NCBI GenBank assembly: GCA_009783805.1
Contig: WRCU01000061.1
Span: 1-7,751, forward strand
Source: Oscillospiraceae bacterium
GTDB taxonomy: Bacteria; Bacillota; Clostridia; WRCU01
Reading direction: 5' to 3'
DNA: 7,751 bases
The position numbers were made by a program, and so were the translations under genes. Each line of letters begins with the position of its first letter. Within the stretch, counting starts at the first letter, position 1. The notes below the pieces were generated by a model. That model ran no database searches and had not been told where the DNA came from. It saw nothing but the letters and a program-made list of their open reading frames with translations. This document shows, piece by piece, positions 1 to 6,481 of the stretch.

Positions 1-45
1 GCGGCGCTAGCCTTAATTATCCTGCTAGGGGCCCTCGCCGGCTGC
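1..45 (+). other. Lipobox-type signal sequence (C-terminal part) of the sensor kinase
   Basis: The first fifteen codons encode a hydrophobic stretch, [15 protein letters not shown], ending in a canonical lipobox (L-A-G-C; Cys codon 43-45) followed by Gly-Ile-Asp and then a polar region. This fits signal peptidase II cleavage and lipidation of the Cys. It could instead act as an uncleaved N-terminal membrane anchor, the usual arrangement for sensor kinases. The positively charged n-region and start codon are outside the window. Confidence 0.6.
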
Positions 46-3000
46 GGCATCGATGAGCCGCCGACCGACCGGCGGCAATACGCCAGCTACCGTGAGATCC
101 CCAACGTGACGGAAGGGGAGATACGGGCCATCGAGGCGTTGAAGGAACGTGCCGAATACTTCACGTACGGCATGCTTCCGTCCACCGAGCTGTTCCGCGA
201 CTCCCAAAAGGGTAAGGTCAACGGCTTCGCCGCCTTGTTCTGCGAATGGCTGAGCGGGCTGTTCGAGTTCGAGTTCAGGCCCGTCTTCCATGAGTGGGGC
301 GAGCTGGTGGCCGGCCTGGGCACAGGGGAGATCGACTTTTCCGGTGAGCTGACGCCTACCGAGGAAAGGAGGAACCCGACCGACCCGAGCAGGAAGCCTT
401 ACTACATGACCGACCCTATCGCCGTGCGGCTGGTAAGGTCCTTTCGGATCAGGAACAGCAAGCCTTTGGAGGAGATCGCGGCCTCCAGGCCGATCCGGCT
501 CATGTTCCTCGCGGGCTCGTCTACGATAGGCGACGTCACGTCCCTCTTGCAAGGAGAGTACGAGGTCATCCTCATCAACGACTATGAGTCCGCCTACGAG
601 ATGCTCAAGGGCGGGGAAGGGGACGCGTTCATCGCCGAAGGGAACGTGGAGGACGCCTTCGACGTCTACGATGACATAGTGGCCACGGACTTCCTGCCCG
701 CCATATACAGCCCCGTCTCCATGACCACGCTTAACCCCGACCTCATGCCCGTCATATCGGTCGTGCAGAAGGCCTTGGATGACGGCGCCATCCACCATGT
801 GACGGAGCTCTTCAGGGAGGGCTATGATGAGTACCTCGTGCACAAGTTCTTTACGAGGCTCAGCGACGTGGAGCAGGAATACATCAAGGCGCACCCGACC
901 GTCAGGTTCGCGGCGGAGTACGAGAACTACCCGATGAGTTTCTACAACGTGAAGGAAAAGGCTTGGCAGGGAGTCGTCTTCGACGTCCTGGAGGAGGTCG
1001 GCAAGCTTACGGGGCTCACGTTCGAGCTGGCCAACGGCCCGACCGCGGAATGGCCGGAACTGCTCTCGATGCTCGACAATGGGGAGGTCTCGCTCATATC
1101 CGAGCTGATCCGCACCCCGGAGAGGGAGGGGCGCTACCTATGGCCCTCGACCATATTATTAAGCGACAACTACGCGCTCATATCCAAGACTGAGCATCCC
1201 AACATAAGCATCAACGAGATCCTGTACGTAAGGATCGGGGTCCCCCGCAACACGGCATACCAGGAGCTGTTCGAGACGTGGTTCCCGAACCACAGGAGCA
1301 CGGTCACGTACGAGGGGTCGGACATCAGCATAGACGCCTTGGCCCGCGGCGAGGTGGACATGATCATATCGAGCATGTTCAAGCTGCTAGCCCTGACGAA
1401 CTTCCGGGAGGAGACTGGGTATAAGGCCAACGTGGTCTTTGACCGGGTGGTCGAGTCGACGTTCGGGATGAACATAGGTGAGGCCGACCTATGCTCCATC
1501 GTCGACAAGGCCTTGGAGATGATAGACACGAAGGGGATAGCGGGGCAGTGGACCCGCAGGACCTATGACTACCGCGTGCGGCTGGAGCAGGAGCGGCTGC
1601 CGTTCGTCGTGGGCTTCACCGCGCTCGGCGTGGTACTGGGACTGCTCGTCCTGTTCGGGATCGTCTTCTACTACAGGAAGCACGGCGAGAGCCGGAGGCT
1701 CAACATACTCGTGCGGGAGCGCACCGCCGAGGCGGTGGCCGCCAGCCAGGCCAAGTCGTCCTTCCTGGCCAACATGAGCCACGAGATACGGACCCCCATG
1801 AACGCGATCATAGGCATGACGGCGATCGCCAAGCAGGCGGACGACGTCGTCCGGAAGGACTACGCCCTCAGCAAGATAGAGAACGCGTCCATCCATCTGC
1901 TGGGGGTCATAAACGACGTGCTCGACGTCTCCAAGATAGAGTCCGGCAGGTTCGAGCTGTCGATATCAGGGTTCGACTTCGAGCAGACGCTGATGCGCGT
2001 GGTGAACGTGATATCCATGCGAGTGGACGAGAAGAGGCAGAGGCTGTCCGTATACATCGACAGGGACATCCCGCAATTCCTATACGGCGACGATCAGCGC
2101 CTCGCGCAGGTGATCACGAACCTTTTGGGCAACGCGGTCAAGTTCACGCCTGACGACGGGTTCATCAGGCTGCAGACATACTATGTCGGGGAGGCCGACG
2201 GGGTATGCGAGGTCATGGTGTCCATAACCGACTCTGGGATAGGGATCAGCCCCGAGCAGCAGGAGAAGCTGTTCCAGCCCTTCCAGCAGGCCGAGAGCGA
2301 CACGACGCGCAAGTTCGGAGGGACCGGCTTGGGCCTCGCCATCTCAAAGAGCATCGTGGAGCTTATGGGCGGCAGGATATGGGTGGAATCCGAGCTGGGC
2401 AAGGGCGCCGCGTTCATGCTGACCGTCAGGATGAGGCGCGGCGAGGCGAAGGCGGCCGCGCAGGATATCGACTGGCCCGGCATCCGGATATTGGCCGTCG
2501 ATGACGACCCCCATGTCCTGCATGACGTCAAGGGGATCGTGGAGAGGTTCGGCGGCCATTGCGACGTGGCCGAAAGCGGCGGGGATGCCATCGCCCTGAT
2601 CGGGCGCGGCGGCTACGACGTCTACTTCGTGGATTGGAGGATGCCGGGCATGGACGGCATCGAGCTGACCGCCGAGCTGAGGCGGAGGACGTCCCAAGCC
2701 GGCGACCCGTTCATCATCATGGCGTCGGCCGTCGATTGCAACATGATAGCGGACGAGGCGAGGAAGGCCGGCGTAAGCGCGTTCATCCAGAAGCCATTAT
2801 TCCCGTCCATGGTCTCGGACGCGGTCCGCGGGTGCCTAGGGTATGCGCGGCAAAGGCCCGGCGAGACGTCGGACGGCCATGACGGCATAGGGGGGATATA
2901 CGGGGGACGGCACATACTGCTCGCCGAGGACGTGGAGATCAACCGCGAGATCGTCATGGCGCTGCTGGAGCCGACCCATCTGGGGATCGACTGCGCGGCG

Positions 3001-3279
3001 AACGGCATGGAGGCCGTGCGCATGTTCGCGGAGTCGCCTGATAGGTATGAGGCCATCCTCATGGACATGCAGATGCCGGAGATGGACGGGCTGGAGGCGA
3101 CGCGCAGGATAAGGGCGCTCGATATCCCGAAGGCGGGGACCGTCCCGATCATCGCCATGACGGCGAACGTTTTTAAGGAGGACGTCGAGAACTGCCTGGC
3201 GGCCGGCATGAACGACCATATAGGGAAGCCGCTGGACTTCGATGAGGTCTTGGGGGTCTTGAGGCATTTCTTGGCTTAG
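1..3279 (+). CDS. Hybrid sensor histidine kinase with tandem solute-binding domains and two receiver domains (5' partial)
   Basis: Membrane-bound two-component sensor kinase, probably sensing a small solute outside the cell and signalling by phosphorelay. The frame is open from base 1, so the start lies upstream; residues here count from base 1 (1092 visible). The visible N-terminus is a hydrophobic run ending in lipobox LAGC (Cys15). Two domains resembling bacterial extracellular solute-binding protein family 3 follow (about 16-285 and 298-525), then one membrane helix (about 533-558) and a short linker without an obvious HAMP. HisKA carries SHEIRTP with phospho-acceptor His594. HATPase_c has the N box (NLLGNAVKF, from 707), G1 DSGIGI (744-749), F box LFQPFQQ and G2 GGTGLGLAI (773-781). 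Receiver 1 (about 828-945) has Asp878, Ser909 and Lys931; receiver 2 (about 970-1092) has Asp1022, Thr1054 and Lys1076. Both look active. There is no HPt domain. GTG at 106 is a poor start: no Shine-Dalgarno, and it would discard the signal sequence. Ligand unknown. Confidence 0.93.
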   Translation, partial: AALALIILLGALAGCGIDEPPTDRRQYASYREIPNVTEGEIRAIEALKERAEYFTYGMLPSTELFRDSQKGKVNGFAALFCEWLSGLFEFEFRPVFHEWGELVAGLGTGEIDFSGELTPTEERRNPTDPSRKPYYMTDPIAVRLVRSFRIRNSKPLEEIAASRPIRLMFLAGSSTIGDVTSLLQGEYEVILINDYESAYEMLKGGEGDAFIAEGNVEDAFDVYDDIVATDFLPAIYSPVSMTTLNPDLMPVISVVQKALDDGAIHHVTELFREGYDEYLVHKFFTRLSDVEQEYIKAHPTVRFAAEYENYPMSFYNVKEKAWQGVVFDVLEEVGKLTGLTFELANGPTAEWPELLSMLDNGEVSLISELIRTPEREGRYLWPSTILLSDNYALISKTEHPNISINEILYVRIGVPRNTAYQELFETWFPNHRSTVTYEGSDISIDALARGEVDMIISSMFKLLALTNFREETGYKANVVFDRVVESTFGMNIGEADLCSIVDKALEMIDTKGIAGQWTRRTYDYRVRLEQERLPFVVGFTALGVVLGLLVLFGIVFYYRKHGESRRLNILVRERTAEAVAASQAKSSFLANMSHEIRTPMNAIIGMTAIAKQADDVVRKDYALSKIENASIHLLGVINDVLDVSKIESGRFELSISGFDFEQTLMRVVNVISMRVDEKRQRLSVYIDRDIPQFLYGDDQRLAQVITNLLGNAVKFTPDDGFIRLQTYYVGEADGVCEVMVSITDSGIGISPEQQEKLFQPFQQAESDTTRKFGGTGLGLAISKSIVELMGGRIWVESELGKGAAFMLTVRMRRGEAKAAAQDIDWPGIRILAVDDDPHVLHDVKGIVERFGGHCDVAESGGDAIALIGRGGYDVYFVDWRMPGMDGIELTAELRRRTSQAGDPFIIMASAVDCNMIADEARKAGVSAFIQKPLFPSMVSDAVRGCLGYARQRPGETSDGHDGIGGIYGGRHILLAEDVEINREIVMALLEPTHLGIDCAANGMEAVRMFAESPDRYEAILMDMQMPEMDGLEATRRIRALDIPKAGTVPIIAMTANVFKEDVENCLAAGMNDHIGKPLDFDEVLGVLRHFLA

Positions 3280-3295
3280 GGATTGGGCGCGTGGA

Positions 3296-3309
3296 CGGCC
3301 GTCGGGCCG
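3296..3309. other. Small GC hairpin between the convergent kinase and tRNA genes
   Basis: CGGCC-GTCG-GGCCG can fold into a five-pair all-GC stem with a four-base loop on either strand. It overlaps a perfect ten-base palindrome, GACGGCCGTC, at 3294-3303. It sits in the 44-base gap between the kinase stop codon and the 3' end of tRNA-Asn, where a bidirectional terminator would be expected. No T-run follows on either strand, so it is not a standard intrinsic terminator; at this GC content it may be chance. Confidence 0.25.
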
Positions 3310-3323
3310 CGGAAGGACCTTAG

Positions 3324-3396
3324 CTCCCCAAGTTGGACTCGAACCAACGACCCTGCGGTTAACAGCCGCATGCTCTACCTACTGAGCTATTGAGGA
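3324..3396 (-). tRNA. tRNA-Asn, anticodon GTT
   Basis: The minus strand folds as a complete 73-nt cloverleaf without an encoded CCA. The acceptor stem pairs TCCTCAA (3396-3390) with TTGGGGA (3331-3325), with one G-T pair; the discriminator is G (3324), as usual for bacterial tRNA-Asn. The D arm contains AGCTC-AGTAGGTA-GAGC. The anticodon stem is TGCGG/CCGCA around loop CTGTTAA, giving anticodon GTT at 3363-3361 (reads AAC/AAU). The T arm is GTTGG-TTCGAGT-CCAAC. The bases after the discriminator are CTA, so CCA must be added by the nucleotidyltransferase. It stands alone, convergent with the kinase and divergent from the glycoside hydrolase gene. Confidence 0.96.
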
Positions 3397-3411
3397 ATGC
3401 AGTTGAGGAAT
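3390..3411. repeat. 9-bp direct repeat duplicating the tRNA-Asn acceptor 5' strand
   Basis: TTGAGGAAT occurs at 3390-3398 and again at 3403-3411, separated by GCAG. On the minus strand this is ATTCCTCAA-CTGC-ATTCCTCAA. The downstream copy is the first seven bases of tRNA-Asn plus two bases of leader; the upstream copy lies wholly in the predicted 5' leader. The leader copy could in principle pair with the 3' acceptor strand in place of the true one. Confidence 0.75.
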
Positions 3412-3429
3412 AAAAAAGCGCCGGAGCAA

Positions 3430-3459
3430 GATATATCATATAATACAGGCGCAAGTCAA
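3430..3459 (-). promoter_or_regulatory. Sigma-70-type promoter for tRNA-Asn (-35, extended -10)
   Basis: On the minus strand a -35 box TTGACT (3459-3454; five of six consensus bases) is followed after 18 bases by TATATC (3435-3430; four of six), preceded by TGA (3438-3436), which matches the extended -10 TGn element. Transcription would start near 3423, leaving a leader of about 26 bases before the mature tRNA. The patch is strikingly AT-rich against its GC-rich surroundings. Assignment rests on sequence match and position only. Confidence 0.6.
3439..3444 (+). promoter_or_regulatory. Candidate -10 box for the glycoside hydrolase gene
   Basis: A perfect TATAAT lies on the plus strand, 38 bases before the ATG of the glycoside hydrolase gene, predicting transcription from about 3451 and a short leader that includes the ribosome-binding site. 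No convincing -35 is present at 16-18 bases upstream (TTGAGG at 3403 is 30 bases away), and there is no TGn extension, so an activator may be needed or the match may be fortuitous. It lies inside the spacer of the opposing tRNA promoter. Confidence 0.4.
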
Positions 3460-3468
3460 CAGCGCGGC

Positions 3469-3474
3469 GGAGGT
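3469..3474 (+). promoter_or_regulatory. Shine-Dalgarno site for the glycoside hydrolase gene
   Basis: GGAGGT, a strong match to the 16S rRNA 3' end, sits 8 bases before the ATG at 3483 and 5 bases before the in-frame GTG at 3480. The spacing and codon favour ATG at 3483 as the start. Confidence 0.75.
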
Positions 3475-3482
3475 GCGGGGTG

Positions 3483-6398
3483 ATGGTGGATAGGGCGCAG
3501 TTCAAGGATCCGGGACCCATGTTCAGGCCTACGGCCTTCTGGGGGCTCAACGGGGTCCTCGAGGAAGGGGAGCTGAGGCGGCAGATAGGCCTGTTCAATG
3601 AGCAGGGCTTCGGCGGCGCGTACCTCCACCCCAGGGCCGGCATGGTCACCGACTACCTCAGCGAGGACTACTTCCTGGCGTTGGACGCCTGCGTCGGGGA
3701 GCTGGCCAGGCTCGGCATGAAGGCGTGGCTGTACGATGAGGACTGGTGCCCCAGCGGGAAGGCGGGGGATAAGGTCTGCCGCTCGGACCCGGGGCTCGCG
3801 CAAAGGTACATAGTCCCTTCGGCCGAGCCGGGGGCGGGCTATGAGGTCATGCAGGCCAAAGGCGATAAGGGCAGCTACCGCAGCGTGAACGTCGACGTCT
3901 GCGACAAGGCCGCCATCGACCGGTTCATCGAGATAACGCACGAACGGTACAAGGAAAGGTATGGGCACCTGTTCGGCGGCGTAATGCCCGCCATCTTCAC
4001 CGACGAGCCGCACTTCAGGGTCGGGGCCAAGGACGCCTTCCCCTGGACGGTCGGGTTTGAGGATAGGTTCGCGGAAAAGTACGGGTACGGGATACAGGGA
4101 GTCGTCTCCGACCTGTGGACCGACACGCCCACGTCGCCGAGGACGAGGCTCCACTTCTGGTCGCTCATATCGGCCATATTCGTCGAGAGCTATACCAAGA
4201 ACCTGTATGAGTGGTGCGATAAGGCGGGGATAGCCCTGACGGGGCACTACTGGGAGCATTCGTTCCCCTCGCCGACACACACCGGGAGCTGCATGCCGCA
4301 TTACCTATATATGCACTACCCCGGGATAGACGTGAACAGCGTGGCGGACATGGGCAACAAGAGCCAATACGGGAACGACATGCTGCCCAAGGAGGCGTCG
4401 TCCGTCGCGAACCAGTTCGGCAGGGAGCGGGTGCTGTCCGAGACGAACGGCAACTCCGGCTGGGGCCTGAGCCTGGCCGAGCAGAGGCGCGTATACGACT
4501 GGCAGCTGGCGCTGGGCGTCAATCTGTTCACGCTGCACCTTTCGTACTACGACATCTCGGGATACCGCAAGCGCGACTTTCCGCTCTCCTTCCACCACGA
4601 GCCGTGGTGGGACGACTTCCGCGGGATGTCGGACTACATAGGCAGGCTCTCCTACGCGCTCTCGCTGGGGACCTACCAGGCCGACGTGCTGGTGCTGCAC
4701 CCTTCGTCCTCCACTTGGACGGCCTATGGGGGCGCGGACTCCGAAAGGCGCCTCAGCGCCCTGTTCGAGTCGTTCCATGGGGTGCTTAAGGCCCTATGCC
4801 AGGAGAGGGTCATGTTCGACCTGGGCGACGACGCGATCATGGCCGAGCACGGCAAGGTGGAGGGGGCGGCGATAGCGATAGGGGCCATGGCGTACAAGGT
4901 GGTGGTGGCCCCGTCCATGGAGGTCATGACGGGCGCTACGTTCAGGTTGCTGGAGGGTTTCGTGGACGCCGGCGGTAGGCTGGTCTGCGCCGGTCGGCCG
5001 CCGCGCCTGCTGGACGGGGAGGATTCCGAAGCGCTGGCCGCGTTCTTCGGCAGGAGTGAAGTATGCAAGGCCGACGCCTCCTTGCATGGGCTGGCGGGCC
5101 TCGTGACGGGGATGGGGGCCAAGTGCGTGAGGGTACTCGACGTCGGCGGCGCGCCGACCGACAACGTGTACGGCCACGTCCGCAGGCAGGGGGACACGGA
5201 GCTTACGTTCCTATGCAACCTGGACACGGAACGTTCCAGCGACTTGATGGTCTTCGTGGGCAAGCCATGCAAGGTCACCCGTTACGACACCGAGACGGGG
5301 GACGTGGCCGAGGAGGCGTGCGCGGTCCATGCGGGCGCGTTCGGCGCGTGCCCCGGCGGGGGGCCGCGGCATTACGTGAGGCTCAGGCTGGGCGCGCTCA
5401 GCTCGGCGCTGCTCGTCTCCGACGAGTCCGCGCCGGCGCCGGTGACGGCCGAGGCGGCGGCGCCCGTCGGCGGGCTCAAGGTCGCGCGGCTGATCGACTG
5501 GGACGTCCGCCTGGCCGAGCCGAACATATGGAGCCTCCACCGTTGCCGCGCATCGCTGGACGGGGGGCCTTTCGCGGAGCCCGGCGACGTGCTTGTACAG
5601 GACGACCGCATCAAGGACAGGCTGGGCATGGAGAGGGCGGGTATATGGGCCAGCGAGCCATGGATGTTCACCGAGGCGCAAAGGCGCGACCTGCACGTCG
5701 TCGCGGCGGAGTACGCGTTCCTGGTCGGGGAGCCGCTGGGCGGCGCCCTGTCGGCCGCCGTCGAGCTCCAGGGGCCGTGCCGCGTCCTGATCAATGGGGC
5801 TGAGGTGACCTCGGACGGCTCGTTCCTCAAGGACAGGGCCTTCGCCGCCCATGACATAGCCGCGCATGTGCGCCCGGGGGAGAACGTGCTCCGGATCGAG
5901 GTGCTGGAATACGGCGTGATGACGTCCCTGGAGTGCGCCTACCTGTTCGGCGACTTCCGGCTAGGCAGGGGGTCCGCGGACGAGCCGTTCGTGATGTACG
6001 GCCCGCGCCGGCTGGCAATAGGCGGGATAGCGGCCCAAGGCTGCCCGTACTATTCCGGCAAGCTCAGGTGCTCCGCCGAGTTCCGGATGGATGGCGGGTT
6101 CTCCTCCGTTTGGCTGGACTTGGGCGGCTACGAGGGCGAATCGGCCACCATCAGGGTAAACGGGGTGAAGGCGCGGACCGTGTACGGGCCGACTTCCGGC
6201 GTCGAGGTCACTGGCTTGGTGCGGCCGGGCGCGAACGCGGTCACGGTCGAGATAGCGAACACGATGCAGAATATGATGGGGCCCCACGACTCGTCCGTCC
6301 ACATGGGGTCATGCCATCCGGGCAGTTTCTACGCGCCCAAGCATGACCAGTTCAAGCCGTTCGGGTTCGGAGGCCTCGCCACCGTAAAATGGAAATAA
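3483..6398 (+). CDS. GH106-like glycoside hydrolase (alpha-L-rhamnosidase-related), cytoplasmic
   Basis: Large protein of 971 residues, probably hydrolysing a glycosidic bond, perhaps alpha-L-rhamnoside, of an imported oligosaccharide. It begins with a barrel-like region: FWGLNG (19-24), GGAYLHPRAG (44-53) and WLYDEDWCPSG (82-92), a pattern I recognise from GH106-type and related uncharacterised hydrolases. Candidate catalytic or substrate-binding acids are Asp174/Glu175 in FTDEP, Glu320 in SETNGNSGWG and Glu373 in HHEPWW; which are catalytic cannot be told by reading. Residues about 400-510 resemble the alpha/beta domain that follows the barrel in beta-galactosidase-type enzymes. The C-terminal third has two beta-sandwich modules like galactose-binding/GH2 sugar-binding domains (about 735-830 and 860-930), each ending in an RPG(E/A)N...V.(I/V)E motif. 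There is no signal peptide or membrane segment, so it should act inside the cell. It is a single-gene unit here, with no transporter or sugar regulator beside it. Family is fairly sure; substrate is inference. Confidence 0.85.
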   Translation: MVDRAQFKDPGPMFRPTAFWGLNGVLEEGELRRQIGLFNEQGFGGAYLHPRAGMVTDYLSEDYFLALDACVGELARLGMKAWLYDEDWCPSGKAGDKVCRSDPGLAQRYIVPSAEPGAGYEVMQAKGDKGSYRSVNVDVCDKAAIDRFIEITHERYKERYGHLFGGVMPAIFTDEPHFRVGAKDAFPWTVGFEDRFAEKYGYGIQGVVSDLWTDTPTSPRTRLHFWSLISAIFVESYTKNLYEWCDKAGIALTGHYWEHSFPSPTHTGSCMPHYLYMHYPGIDVNSVADMGNKSQYGNDMLPKEASSVANQFGRERVLSETNGNSGWGLSLAEQRRVYDWQLALGVNLFTLHLSYYDISGYRKRDFPLSFHHEPWWDDFRGMSDYIGRLSYALSLGTYQADVLVLHPSSSTWTAYGGADSERRLSALFESFHGVLKALCQERVMFDLGDDAIMAEHGKVEGAAIAIGAMAYKVVVAPSMEVMTGATFRLLEGFVDAGGRLVCAGRPPRLLDGEDSEALAAFFGRSEVCKADASLHGLAGLVTGMGAKCVRVLDVGGAPTDNVYGHVRRQGDTELTFLCNLDTERSSDLMVFVGKPCKVTRYDTETGDVAEEACAVHAGAFGACPGGGPRHYVRLRLGALSSALLVSDESAPAPVTAEAAAPVGGLKVARLIDWDVRLAEPNIWSLHRCRASLDGGPFAEPGDVLVQDDRIKDRLGMERAGIWASEPWMFTEAQRRDLHVVAAEYAFLVGEPLGGALSAAVELQGPCRVLINGAEVTSDGSFLKDRAFAAHDIAAHVRPGENVLRIEVLEYGVMTSLECAYLFGDFRLGRGSADEPFVMYGPRRLAIGGIAAQGCPYYSGKLRCSAEFRMDGGFSSVWLDLGGYEGESATIRVNGVKARTVYGPTSGVEVTGLVRPGANAVTVEIANTMQNMMGPHDSSVHMGSCHPGSFYAPKHDQFKPFGFGGLATVKWK

Positions 6399-6399
6399 C

Positions 6400-6430
6400 T
6401 TGATGCCATCAAACTGCCATTAATTGCCAT
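6400..6430. repeat. Palindrome plus three phased TGCCAT repeats in the hydrolase-rpoD gap
   Basis: Directly after the hydrolase stop codon lies TTGATGCCATCAA (6400-6412), an inverted repeat with six-base arms around one C. TGCCAT occurs three times, at 6404-6409, 6415-6420 and 6425-6430, spaced 11 and 10 bases, about one helical turn each. The hairpin is weak (five A/T-rich pairs, loop GCC) with no T-run, so it is a poor terminator. It could be a protein-binding site or chance. The rest of the 83-base gap (6431-6481) shows nothing I can name. Confidence 0.45.
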
Positions 6431-6481
6431 TCTGAGCAACAGGAGAAAAATCTGATCCCTGTCGTCACCCTCCCTCGGACC

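Noticed and set aside
106..108. GTG as the start codon of the sensor kinase.
   Set aside because: No Shine-Dalgarno precedes it, and the same frame continues upstream through a clear hydrophobic signal segment to the window edge.
25..894. A 289-codon open frame on the minus strand opposite the kinase sensor region.
   Set aside because: Composition is a mirror of the GC-rich plus-strand codons, no family is recognisable, and the plus-strand protein has clear domains here.
3324..3396. tRNA-Asn as the attachment site of an integrated element.
   Set aside because: No integrase gene and no second copy of the tRNA 3' end were seen; the flanking genes have ordinary chromosomal character.
3412..3452. 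On the minus strand, GCGCC and GGCGC flank a 25-base loop and are followed by six T's, like an intrinsic terminator in front of tRNA-Asn.
   Set aside because: The 5' arm and most of the loop lie upstream of the predicted transcription start (about 3423), so the stem would not be transcribed; the loop contains the -10 box.
3456..4301. A 281-codon open frame on the minus strand opposite the start of the hydrolase.
   Set aside because: Arg/Pro/Val-rich shadow of the conserved hydrolase barrel motifs; it also runs into the tRNA promoter.
5063..5803. A 246-codon plus-strand frame overlapping the hydrolase.
   Set aside because: Gly/Arg-rich out-of-frame translation with no ribosome-binding site or recognisable domain; the hydrolase frame is continuous through it.
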